Assembly (NCBI RefSeq): GCF_030063185.1
Contig: NZ_JASISP010000002.1
Location: 154,417 to 218,416 of the forward strand
DNA length: 64,000 bases
DNA from: Arthrobacter sp. H35-D1
Lineage (GTDB): Bacteria > Actinomycetota > Actinomycetes > Actinomycetales > Micrococcaceae
Direction of reading: 5' to 3'
This document shows positions 48,504 to 56,565 of this stretch, piece after piece. Below the pieces are notes generated by a model. It saw only the letters and a list, made by a program, of their open reading frames with translations, was not told where the DNA came from and did not search any database. Position 1 is the first letter of the stretch. Each line of letters starts with the position of its first letter. The position numbers and the translations under genes are program-made.

Positions 48504-50303
48504 ATGCAGGTCCACAAATACGACGTCGTAATCGTCGGGGCCGGTGGCGCAGGAATGCGTGCCGCCATTGAATCCGGCCAGCGTGCCCACACCGCCGTCC
48601 TGACCAAGCTCTACCCCACCCGTTCGCACACCGGCGCAGCCCAGGGCGGCATGTGCGCGGCACTGGCCAATGTGGAAGAAGACAACTGGGAATGGCACAC
48701 CTTTGACACGGTCAAGGGCGGCGACTATTTGGTGGACCAGGACGCTGCGGAGATCATGGCCAAGGAAGCCATCGACGCCGTCATTGACCTGGAAAAGATG
48801 GGCCTGCCTTTCAACCGCACGCCCGAGGGCCGCATTGACCAGCGCCGTTTCGGTGGCCACACCCGCGACCACGGCAAGGCGCCTGTGCGCCGCGCCTGTT
48901 ATGCAGCGGACCGCACGGGCCACATGATCCTGCAGACCCTGTACCAAAACTGTGTCAAGCACAACGTTGAGTTCTACAACGAGTACTACGTTTTGGACCT
49001 GCTCACAGTGGATGAGGAAGCCACCCGCGAAGACGGCACCGTCTACCTGCAAAAGCGGATAGCCGGCGTGGTCTCCTACGACCTGGCCACCGGCGAACTG
49101 CACGTGTTCCAGGCCAAGAGCGTCATTTTGGCCACCGGCGGCGCGGGCAAGGTCTTCAAGACCACCTCCAACGCCCACACCCTGACCGGCGACGGTATGG
49201 GCATTGCGTTCCGCAAGGGCATCCCGCTGGAAGACATGGAGTTCTTCCAGTTCCACCCGACAGGCCTGGCCGGTTTGGGCATTCTGCTCTCCGAGGCCGC
49301 CCGCGGTGAGGGCGCCATCCTGCGCAACTCCGAAGGTGAGCGCTTCATGGAGCGCTACGCCCCGACTATCAAGGACTTGGCACCGCGTGACATCGTGGCC
49401 CGGTCCATGGCCAACGAAGTTCGTGAAGGCCGCGGCTGCGGACCGAACAAGGACTACGTGCTCCTTGACCTGACCCACCTGGAGCCGGCGCACATTGACG
49501 CCAAGCTGCCGGACATCACCGAATTTGCCCGCACCTACCTGGGTGTGGAGCCTTACACGGAGCCGGTCCCCGTGTTCCCCACGGCCCACTACGCCATGGG
49601 CGGTGTTCCCACGAACATCACCACCGAGGTCCTGCAGGACAACGACACCATCATCCCCGGCCTGTACGCAGCCGGTGAAGTGGCCTGCGTATCCGTCCAC
49701 GGCTCCAACCGCCTGGGCACCAACTCCCTGTTGGACATCAACGTGTTTGGCAAGCGCGCCGGAGTGGCCGCCGCCGAATACGCCAAGGGCGCCGATTTCG
49801 TGGACCTGCCGGAGAACCCGGAGGCTGACACGGTGGCCCTGTTGGAGCACGTTCGCATCTCCGACGGCGGCGAAAAGGTTGCCATGATTCGCAAGGAACT
49901 GCAGGACACCATGGATGCCAACATGCAGGTGTTCCGCACGGCCACCTCCATCGACAAGGTGTTGGCCGACATCGCCTCCTTCGAGGAGCGCTACTCGCGG
50001 ATCACCGTCCAGGACAAGGGCAAGCGTTTCAACCTTGACTTGCTCGAGGCCGTTGAACTGGGCTTCCTGCTGGAACTGGCCAAGGTCATGACAGTTGCCG
50101 CCCTGCACCGCCAGGAATCCCGTGGTGGACACTACCGCGAGGACTTCCCGGATCGCGACGACGAGAAGTTCATGAAACACTCCATGGCATTCAAGGATGT
50201 GGCGGTCACCACCGAAAGTTCCGCCGAGAACATCGCCGGAATCCGTCTGGAGACCAAGCCCGTTGTCGTCACGCGCTACCAGCCGATGGTAAGGAAGTAC
50301 TAA
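48504..50303 (+). CDS. sdhA: Succinate dehydrogenase flavoprotein subunit
   Basis: A 599-residue flavoprotein that oxidises succinate to fumarate. The FAD-binding loop VVIVGAGGAGMRAA is at residues 8-21 and the FAD-linked His42 is in TRSHTGAAQGG. The active-site segments EFFQFHPTGLAG (near 250) and RDIVARSMANEVREGRG (near 300) are intact, as is HGSNRLGTNSLLD. The C-terminal QESRGGHYREDFPDRDD is family-typical. ATG 48504 follows a GAGAGAAAGAG stretch. The stop shares a base with the sdhB start (TAATG). Confidence 0.97.
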   Translation: MQVHKYDVVIVGAGGAGMRAAIESGQRAHTAVLTKLYPTRSHTGAAQGGMCAALANVEEDNWEWHTFDTVKGGDYLVDQDAAEIMAKEAIDAVIDLEKMGLPFNRTPEGRIDQRRFGGHTRDHGKAPVRRACYAADRTGHMILQTLYQNCVKHNVEFYNEYYVLDLLTVDEEATREDGTVYLQKRIAGVVSYDLATGELHVFQAKSVILATGGAGKVFKTTSNAHTLTGDGMGIAFRKGIPLEDMEFFQFHPTGLAGLGILLSEAARGEGAILRNSEGERFMERYAPTIKDLAPRDIVARSMANEVREGRGCGPNKDYVLLDLTHLEPAHIDAKLPDITEFARTYLGVEPYTEPVPVFPTAHYAMGGVPTNITTEVLQDNDTIIPGLYAAGEVACVSVHGSNRLGTNSLLDINVFGKRAGVAAAEYAKGADFVDLPENPEADTVALLEHVRISDGGEKVAMIRKELQDTMDANMQVFRTATSIDKVLADIASFEERYSRITVQDKGKRFNLDLLEAVELGFLLELAKVMTVAALHRQESRGGHYREDFPDRDDEKFMKHSMAFKDVAVTTESSAENIAGIRLETKPVVVTRYQPMVRKY

Positions 50304-51100
50304 TGAGCAACATCGAAACTGCCGAAACCGCCCCGGAGCCGGCATCCAAGGTTGAACTTCCCGCCCACCTCGGCGGTGGCGGGGAAATCCCCACCTTCGA
50401 GGTCACCCTGCGCGTTCGCCGCTACGACCCCGAATTCTCCCAAGAGTCCAAGTGGGAAGACTTCACCATGACCATGTACGGCACCGACCGCGTGTTGGAT
50501 GCCCTGCACAAGGTCAAGTGGGAGCAGGACGGTTCGCTGTCCTTTCGCCGGTCCTGTGCACACGGTGTCTGCGGTTCCGATGCCATGCGCATCAACGGCC
50601 GCAACCGCCTGGCCTGCAAGACGCTGCTGAAGGACCTTGACACGTCCAAGCCGATCCTGGTCGAGCCCATCAAGGGCCTGCCCGTGGAGAAGGACCTCAT
50701 TGTGGACATGGAGCCGTTCTTCCAGTCCTTCCGCGAGGTCATGCCGTTCCTTGTCAACCGCGACCACGCCCCCACCAAGGAGCGCCTGCAGTCCGCTGAA
50801 GAGCGCGCGCGTTTTGATGACACCACCAAGTGCATCCTGTGCGCCGCGTGCACCTCTTCCTGCCCCGTGTTCTGGACCGACGGCCAGTACTTTGGCCCGG
50901 CCGCCATTGTCAACGCACACCGTTTCATCTTTGATTCGCGCGACGACGCCGGCGACATGCGCCTGGAAATCCTCAACGACAAGGAAGGCGTGTGGCGCTG
51001 CCGCACCACCTTCAACTGCACTGAAGCATGCCCCCGCGGCATCCAGGTCACCCAGGCCATCGCAGAGGTCAAGCAGGCCATCCTGTCCCGCCAGATCTAG
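50303..51100 (+). CDS. sdhB: Succinate dehydrogenase iron-sulfur subunit
   Basis: A 265-residue electron-transfer subunit. Cysteines for the [2Fe-2S] cluster lie in RRSCAHGVCGSDAM and NRLACKTLL. Those for the [4Fe-4S] and [3Fe-4S] clusters lie in CILCAACTSSCPVFW and FNCTEACPRGIQVTQ. It passes electrons from SdhA to quinone at the SdhCD anchor. It is the last gene of sdhCDAB and is followed by a strong terminator. Confidence 0.97.
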   Translation: MSNIETAETAPEPASKVELPAHLGGGGEIPTFEVTLRVRRYDPEFSQESKWEDFTMTMYGTDRVLDALHKVKWEQDGSLSFRRSCAHGVCGSDAMRINGRNRLACKTLLKDLDTSKPILVEPIKGLPVEKDLIVDMEPFFQSFREVMPFLVNRDHAPTKERLQSAEERARFDDTTKCILCAACTSSCPVFWTDGQYFGPAAIVNAHRFIFDSRDDAGDMRLEILNDKEGVWRCRTTFNCTEACPRGIQVTQAIAEVKQAILSRQI

Positions 51101-51121
51101 GGTTTCAGCACAGCCCGATCA

Positions 51122-51158
51122 GCAAAAGCGCCGCTCCCCTTGGGGGCGGCGCTTTTGC
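51122..51158 (+). terminator. Terminator of the sdhCDAB operon
   Basis: Perfect 13-base arms GCAAAAGCGCCGC (51122-51134) and GCGGCGCTTTTGC (51146-51158) with further pairing TCCCC/GGGGG in the loop, 21 bases after the sdhB stop. The 3' arm carries TTTT and is followed by GTTC. Confidence 0.82.
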
Positions 51159-51190
51159 GTTCCCAAGGCAGCATTCAAGCCTCACCCCGG

Positions 51191-51263
51191 AATCTGTGGT
51201 GCAGTTATTGGACCGAAACCATGGATTTTCTGTGTTTTTCGTCCAACAACTGCAGCACAGATT
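51191..51263. repeat. Inverted-repeat element, copy A
   Basis: Left arm AATCTGTGGTGCAGTTATTG followed by GACCGAAA (51191-51218) pairs with the right arm TTCGTCCAACAACTGCAGCA followed by CAGATT (51238-51263). Three positions differ. The centre reads CCATGGATTTTCTGTG and a TTTTT precedes the right arm. A clearly related element lies at 63446-63516. This copy is in the 180-base gap between the converging sdhB and yihY genes, after the sdh terminator. Confidence 0.75.
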
Positions 51264-51280
51264 TGCTTGGGTCGCCAACC

Positions 51281-52372
51281 TCAATGGCGGGCGGGACGGG
51301 GGCGCAGATCCGCGGACCTGACAGCCCCAATCGCTGCGGAGAGCAAATACACCTGGCTGAGCAGGTAGAACCAAACAAACAAGCCCAGGATCACCGCAAA
51401 AGGAGCCAACAGTTTGTTGTTGGTGATTCCACTCAGGAGCATGGCGCTGAAGAAACGCAGCACGGTGGCGCCCGCCCCGGAAAACACGGCGGCAAGGAAA
51501 AGCACCTTGCCCCGCATGCGAACGCGGGCGGCGATGCTGAACATGATGATGGACACGGCAACGTCCAAAATAAACATCAACAGCACAGAACTTATTTGTG
51601 CCGTGGCGCTTGTCAGGAAAGTTCCCCAACCAAGGAAGTTGTTGATGGTGTCCATGGCGGCACTGCTCAGCAGGCCCAGGGCGCTTGTCAGCACCAGCGC
51701 AACGGCCAGCACGAGCAAGGTGAAAGCATCCCTGAGCTTCGACAGCACCGGATTGGTCCTGTCACGGGCCAGTCCCACCAACGACCGGATGCCCTCGCGC
51801 AAGCCGTTGATCCATCCCATGGCCGTAAACAGCAGGGCAATCAACGAGATCACCAGGGTCGCACCGAAGCTTCCTGTGCCGAGCAGCTGTTCCGGTGTGA
51901 CCAAGCCCCCCTGTCCGGTGTTGATCAGGCCGGGGGTACTGTCTGCTACAAGGTCGATGACGGCATCGCGCAGCGCGTCGTTGTCCGAAGCCACGATGCC
52001 AAAAATGGCGAAACCGGCAACCAACATGGCACCGACGGAGAAGAACATCAGGTAAGCGTTGCCAGCAGCCAGCAGCGGTCCGCGGCGCCGGATATATACA
52101 TTCCATACCCGCAGCGGGAACGTGGTTGCAGCCCACGCCAGGGTCCACTGCATCAAGGCGGCCGCCTGCGCCAGGAACTTTCCCTGCTTGCGCGTGTCGA
52201 TGAAGGCCGCGTGTTTGGCCTCGGACCACGCTCTCAGCGCCCTGTGGTCAAGCGGACTGGGCGGAGGCTTTGCCGAGGCGGCCATGGGCCGCTTGGCGCT
52301 CACGCCGGGAGCAGCGAACCCAAGAAACTGACCGCGCACGGGCACGGACTCAGTTCTTTCGCCCTTCGCCAA
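51281..52372 (-). CDS. YihY/BrkB family inner membrane protein
   Basis: A 363-residue protein with a ~65-residue cytosolic N-terminus and six helices. Family segments are RGPLLAAGNAYLMFFSVGAM, FTAMGWINGLREGIRSLVG and LGLFVWFYLLSQVYLLSAAI. Once called ribonuclease BN, the family is not a nuclease and its role is unknown. The start is TTG 52372, overlapping the upstream 2'-5' RNA ligase gene by 23 bases. A later ATG (MAASAKPPP) would shorten the tail without touching the core. A yihY-like gene beside trpS is also seen as Rv3335c-Rv3336c. Confidence 0.88.
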   Translation of the reverse strand: MAKGERTESVPVRGQFLGFAAPGVSAKRPMAASAKPPPSPLDHRALRAWSEAKHAAFIDTRKQGKFLAQAAALMQWTLAWAATTFPLRVWNVYIRRRGPLLAAGNAYLMFFSVGAMLVAGFAIFGIVASDNDALRDAVIDLVADSTPGLINTGQGGLVTPEQLLGTGSFGATLVISLIALLFTAMGWINGLREGIRSLVGLARDRTNPVLSKLRDAFTLLVLAVALVLTSALGLLSSAAMDTINNFLGWGTFLTSATAQISSVLLMFILDVAVSIIMFSIAARVRMRGKVLFLAAVFSGAGATVLRFFSAMLLSGITNNKLLAPFAVILGLFVWFYLLSQVYLLSAAIGAVRSADLRPRPARH

Positions 52373-52907
52373 GATTCAGCTCCTCTCGCAGTACCCACCC
52401 GCCGGACACTTGATCAAAAAGCCCAACGCTTCGCACCTCGAACTCCGCCTGGAACCCGGCCATTTCATTCTTGGCTCGGGACATGACGTGCTCGTCAAGG
52501 TCGTGTGCAATGGTCAAATGGGGATGAAAATCAAACGCCGGCAAGTGCTCCAGCGGCCCTGTCACCAGTTGTTCGTGCAGTGTGGTGCATGCTTGTGCCC
52601 CGGCACCCACGTTCAAGTAAATCACCGGCGAAAGTGGCTCGAACGTTCCCGTCCCGCGCAATGAGAGCATGAACGGTTCCGCCGCTGCGGCGACCTTGCG
52701 CACATGCGCAGCCGCGTCCTCCCATGAGCGGCACGCCCGCCCGGAAACCAGCGTGATGTGGGGAGGAACGACGGCGGCATCCGGCCCTGAGTAGGACACC
52801 CGCCGCGCGCTGAGTTCGGCAGCGAGTTCGGGTGGCAGCGAAATAATGACGCCCAGGTTGTACTCCTGCGGAGCGTCGGGGGCCCGTCTCCGAGCGATGC
52901 CGGGCAT
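52350..52907 (-). CDS. 2'-5' RNA ligase family protein
   Basis: A 185-residue protein of the 2H phosphoesterase superfamily. Both catalytic motifs are present: VVPPHITLV with His50 and Thr52, and FHPHLTIAHDL with His130 and Thr132. Two-H proteins ligate or hydrolyse 2',5' or cyclic phosphodiester ends of RNA or nucleotides; the substrate is not known here. It lies two bases after trpS and overlaps yihY, so trpS, this gene and yihY look like one operon. Confidence 0.9.
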   Translation of the reverse strand: MPGIARRRAPDAPQEYNLGVIISLPPELAAELSARRVSYSGPDAAVVPPHITLVSGRACRSWEDAAAHVRKVAAAAEPFMLSLRGTGTFEPLSPVIYLNVGAGAQACTTLHEQLVTGPLEHLPAFDFHPHLTIAHDLDEHVMSRAKNEMAGFQAEFEVRSVGLFDQVSGGWVLREELNLGEGRKN

Positions 52908-52909
52908 GG

Positions 52910-53938
52910 CTAGCCGACCGCGCCGAGAGGTGGCAGGAAGCCCACCTTGGCGTACACATCGGCCAGGGTGGGCGACGCGATGTCCCGGGCCTTCTGTGCA
53001 CCGCGGGCCAGCAGGGAATCAAGTTCGCCCGGATCATCGAGCAGTTCAAGGGTGCGCCGGCGGATCGGTTCAAGGCGTTCCACCACGGCGTCGGCCACAT
53101 CCACTTTCAGGTGCCCGTACATTTTGCCTTCGTACTCGGCCACCAGCTTGTCCATCGGCTTGTCCGTCAGGGTTGAGAGGATTTCCAACAGGTTCGTCAC
53201 GCCGGGCTTGGCCGCCCGGTCGTGCGCAATGACGGTGTCAGTGTCGGTCACGGCCGACTTGATGCGCTTGGCTGTCACCTTGGGCTCGTCAAGAATGTTG
53301 ATCAACCCGTTGGGGCCCGAAGCGGACTTGGACATCTTCGCCGTCGGATTTTGCAGGTCGTAAATCCTGGCGCCCTCCTTCTGGATGAAGGCCTCCGGCA
53401 CCACAAACGTTTCGCCGAAGCGGTGGTTGAAGCGCGTGGCCAGGTCGCGGGCCAATTCCACGTGTTGGCGCTGGTCGTCTCCGACGGGCACGCCCTCGGG
53501 GCGGTACAACAGGATGTCCGCAGCCATCAGCACGGGGTAGGTGAAAAGTCCGACGCTGGCCATCTCGGCACCGCCCTTGGCCGACTTGTCCTTGAACTGG
53601 GTCATGCGCGAGGCTTCGCCAAAGCCGGTGATGCAGTTCAGCACCCAGGCCAGCTGGGCGTGCTCGGGCACATGCGACTGGACGAACAACGTGGACTTTT
53701 CCACGTCGATGCCGCCGGCAATGTACTGGGCGGCCGTTTTGCGGGTGCGGGCCCGCAGTTCGGCGGGATCCTGTGCCACTGTGATGGCATGCATGTCCGG
53801 GATGAAAAACAGGGTGTCGTAGTTTTCCTGGTTTTTCACCCAGTTGACCAGGGCGCCCAGGTAGTTCCCCAGGTGCAGGGAATCGCCGGAGGGCTGCATG
53901 CCCGACAGCACGCGGGGGCGTGCGGAGATTTCACTCAT
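52910..53938 (-). CDS. trpS: Tryptophan--tRNA ligase
   Basis: A 342-residue class I aminoacyl-tRNA synthetase. The HIGH-type motif is HLGN at residues 22-25 in [14 protein letters not shown], and the second signature is [12 protein letters not shown] near residue 198. [19 protein letters not shown] lies between them. The length is normal. It starts 15 bases after the exonuclease III gene on the same strand. No tryptophan-dependent leader or T-box was seen upstream. Confidence 0.96.
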   Translation of the reverse strand: MSEISARPRVLSGMQPSGDSLHLGNYLGALVNWVKNQENYDTLFFIPDMHAITVAQDPAELRARTRKTAAQYIAGGIDVEKSTLFVQSHVPEHAQLAWVLNCITGFGEASRMTQFKDKSAKGGAEMASVGLFTYPVLMAADILLYRPEGVPVGDDQRQHVELARDLATRFNHRFGETFVVPEAFIQKEGARIYDLQNPTAKMSKSASGPNGLINILDEPKVTAKRIKSAVTDTDTVIAHDRAAKPGVTNLLEILSTLTDKPMDKLVAEYEGKMYGHLKVDVADAVVERLEPIRRRTLELLDDPGELDSLLARGAQKARDIASPTLADVYAKVGFLPPLGAVG

Positions 53939-53953
53939 GTAAGCGTGGGTCCT

Positions 53954-54805
53954 TTAGAACTTGTAGTCAACGACCAGCGGGGCATGGTCGGAGAATCGGG
54001 TTTCGTAGGATTCGGCCCGATCCACCACCGATGTCACCGCTTTTTCCGCGAGAGCGGGCGTGGCCATGTGGTAGTCGATGCGCCAGCCGGTGTCGTTGGT
54101 GAAAGCCTGTCCGCGGTTGGACCACCACGTGTAGGGCCCGTCCACTTCGCCGGCGAGTTCGCGGGCCACGTCCTTGTAGCCGATCTCCTCGCCCAGGAAC
54201 CTGTCAAAGTAGGCTCGCTCTTCGGGCAGGAAGCCCGCTCGCTTGACGTTGCCCTTCCAGTTCTTGATGTCCAACGTCGTGTGGCCCACGTTGAGATCGC
54301 CCACCACCAAGGCGTGGTCGCTTCCTGCTGCCAGTTCCGGCAGTCGGCCAATCATGGTGTCAAGGAAACGGAACTTGTCATCCTGCTTGGGGGTGCCCAC
54401 CTCGCCTGAATGCACATAGGCGCTGACAACGCTCAGCGTGGTGGGTGTGCCGTCGGACGCCGTCAGTGCGTAGTCGGCTTCAACCCAGCGCCCGGTGGTG
54501 GCGAAGTAGTCGTCGCCGATGCCAACGCGGGTCGCCGTGGGCTCCAGCACGTCCTTGCGGGTGGCGATCAGCACCCCTGCCCGGCCCTTGGCTTCAGCCT
54601 CGGCATGGAGCAGGTGCCAGTCCTCGCCGAGGAAGCCCTCCACAATGGCGTCGGGCGCCCGCACTTCCTGCAGACACAGAATGTCCACGTCCCGCTCCGC
54701 CAGCCACGGACCCATGCCGTTTCTGTAGGCGGCACGAATGCCATTGACATTGACGCTTGCGATCCTCAACCGACCGTTTTGAATACCTTTGCTCACCTGA
54801 TCCAC
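53954..54805 (-). CDS. xth: Exodeoxyribonuclease III (AP endonuclease)
   Basis: A 283-residue Mg-dependent nuclease that removes 3' blocking groups and cuts abasic sites. Motifs seen are RIASVNVNGIRAAY, ILCLQEVRAPD with the metal-binding Glu, and VVGDLNVGHTTLDIKN with the catalytic Asp-Asn. WRIDYHMAT and FSDHAPLVVDY with the catalytic His follow. GTG 54805 is used; a second GTG three codons later (54796) has a better spaced GGTGG and may be the true start. It is upstream of trpS. Confidence 0.93.
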   Translation of the reverse strand: MDQVSKGIQNGRLRIASVNVNGIRAAYRNGMGPWLAERDVDILCLQEVRAPDAIVEGFLGEDWHLLHAEAEAKGRAGVLIATRKDVLEPTATRVGIGDDYFATTGRWVEADYALTASDGTPTTLSVVSAYVHSGEVGTPKQDDKFRFLDTMIGRLPELAAGSDHALVVGDLNVGHTTLDIKNWKGNVKRAGFLPEERAYFDRFLGEEIGYKDVARELAGEVDGPYTWWSNRGQAFTNDTGWRIDYHMATPALAEKAVTSVVDRAESYETRFSDHAPLVVDYKF

Positions 54806-54894
54806 CTTACCTGCAGCGGCTGGCGATTCCGTTTTCCGCGCATGCGTTTCGCTGCCTTGACTGCAGCGAAGCTGCGACAGTTGACGTAGGGCAA

Positions 54895-55509
54895 TCAGTC
54901 TATGATGACTCCGCTGACCGGATCCTCGCCAGTTCCCTTGCCGTCCGTCTTTTGCCCGGCGGCTGCTTGGCGCTCGGCGTTCTTCTTGGCCATGGCAGCA
55001 TCCATCTTGGCTTCCTGGGCTTCCCAGTTGGGGTTGATCATGCCGCGTCCGTTGGCGGCGGTAATGTCAATGGTGTCCAAGGCCCGGGCCACCATGTCCG
55101 CATCCTTGCCCAGGTATTCGCGCACCACTCCCGTCTGGACGTTGATGATTTTAAAGGAGTGGTCCAGCTTGAGTTCGCGCGCCTTCTCGGCCGAGCGCGA
55201 ACCGGACTCCTGCGACACGAGGCGGGTGCCGCCGTCGGACGGGGCATTGGCACTGTTCTGTTGTGCCATCTGCGCCTGCGCCAGGTGCACCTGCCGGGCA
55301 CCAAAGGCGGCGGCCTTGTGCACGCCGATGTACACCACCGTGGACAGGACCAGCCAGCCGAAGGCGATGACGGCAATAACCCAACCCAGCACCGTGCTGT
55401 TGTTGGCGGCAAACACCAGCGCCACCAAGAAAACTAGGGCCAGCACAATCGTGCCCATGCCAGTGAATTTGCCGGGTTTGGACATTTTGCCGGTTCCAAG
55501 AGAAGTCAT
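54895..55509 (-). CDS. Membrane protein with two helices, unknown function
   Basis: A 204-residue protein I do not recognise beyond its likely actinobacterial distribution. Two closely spaced hydrophobic helices, at about residues 18-35 and 40-60, precede a long hydrophilic C-terminal part. The later stretch FKIINVQTGVVREYLGKDAD looks like a small folded domain, and the end is Lys/Ala/Glu-rich and probably helical. ATG 55509 is the only long start; a second Met at MSKPGKF is possible. It lies alone between the xth and GAP genes, all minus strand. Confidence 0.7.
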   Translation of the reverse strand: MTSLGTGKMSKPGKFTGMGTIVLALVFLVALVFAANNSTVLGWVIAVIAFGWLVLSTVVYIGVHKAAAFGARQVHLAQAQMAQQNSANAPSDGGTRLVSQESGSRSAEKARELKLDHSFKIINVQTGVVREYLGKDADMVARALDTIDITAANGRGMINPNWEAQEAKMDAAMAKKNAERQAAAGQKTDGKGTGEDPVSGVIID

Positions 55510-55593
55510 GCATCCATTCTCTCAAATCCCGGGGCACCCCGGGACCTGCTTCCACCAAAGGCGAACGAGCCGGGGCTGGACGCCCGCCCTGCC

Positions 55594-56439
55594 CTACTTG
55601 GAGGGGTTCCAGGGAGCCATCGGTGCCAGCAGCGAAAGCCCCGAACGCAACAGCAGGAACCCGAGAATTCCCACCACCCACGGCAACGTCCCCGCCGAGA
55701 ATTTGCCCACCTTGGCGCCGAGGCGTTGCAGGACGGCATCCAGTCTCTCGCCAAGGACCAGGCGCAGGACCAGCAGCACCAGTGCGGGAATGAGCATGAC
55801 CAGGCAATAGACGCACAGGACAAGCAGCTGGGCCGAAACCGGCAACGTCGAACTTGTCAGAAAGCCAATCGCCGCCAAATAGGGCAGCATGGTGGGAAGC
55901 TCCAGCAACCCCGCCAGCAGCGCCAGCACCACAATGCCGCCGGGACTGCGCAGTGCCGTCCCCAGGCGCGCCTGCCACCGTTGCTCGCCGGGAGCCGGTG
56001 CAGGGGCAGTAGCAGCGGCAGGGGCCGTGGCACGGGCAGTATCAGGGGCAGGGGCGTCGGGGTGGCCGGAGGTGGACCCGGCCCCTGCTGCAGGAGCGGC
56101 TGCGACAGCCGCTTGCTTTGAGCGCTTCTTCCCCAAATCGGCGAGCAACGCGTACGCCAGCATGGCGCCACCACCAATGGCCATGCCCCATTGGATGGCA
56201 GGGATGCGTGTCAATGAGCCGGCCCCCAAACCACCAAGGGCCCAGCCCGCGCCGCTGAGCACAGCCGCTCCCAACAATAGGTAGAAGCCTGCCAAAACGC
56301 CCAGGAACAGCAGAATTCGCGGAGCCAACCGCTTCGCATCCGGGCGCATCAGCAGCCACAGCGGGATCAGCAGGGTCCCAATGCTTGTGCTGTCGATGAG
56401 CGCCAGGACCGTCAATTGAACGTAAATTACGATTGTCAT
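55594..56439 (-). CDS. GAP family (Sap/LysE-like) membrane protein
   Basis: A 281-residue protein with six helices arranged as three plus three. The first half has LIDSTSIGTLLIPLWLLM and the second LLELPTMLPYLAAIGFL, a pattern of the GAP/sulfolipid-addressing protein family related to LysE exporters. The two halves are joined by a ~60-residue Ala/Pro-rich cytosolic linker. ATG 56439 is chosen since the first helix begins at once; upstream frame is not membrane-like. It is divergent from a histidine kinase gene with a 126-base shared region and could be its target. Confidence 0.8.
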   Translation of the reverse strand: MTIVIYVQLTVLALIDSTSIGTLLIPLWLLMRPDAKRLAPRILLFLGVLAGFYLLLGAAVLSGAGWALGGLGAGSLTRIPAIQWGMAIGGGAMLAYALLADLGKKRSKQAAVAAAPAAGAGSTSGHPDAPAPDTARATAPAAATAPAPAPGEQRWQARLGTALRSPGGIVVLALLAGLLELPTMLPYLAAIGFLTSSTLPVSAQLLVLCVYCLVMLIPALVLLVLRLVLGERLDAVLQRLGAKVGKFSAGTLPWVVGILGFLLLRSGLSLLAPMAPWNPSK

Positions 56440-56565
56440 GAACCCAGCTTGGCCATTCTGCCGGTTTTCGGCGTCGGCCATCCGGGCCATGGAGGGCTCA
56501 TCCCTTAGTTGCAGATCAGGGGCACCGGCTTGCCTGCGGGCAACACCGCAGCGGAAGATGGGCCA

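Noticed and set aside
48471-50345. Open frame of 624 codons opposite sdhA
   Set aside because: Pure antisense shadow of sdhA with no protein-like composition.
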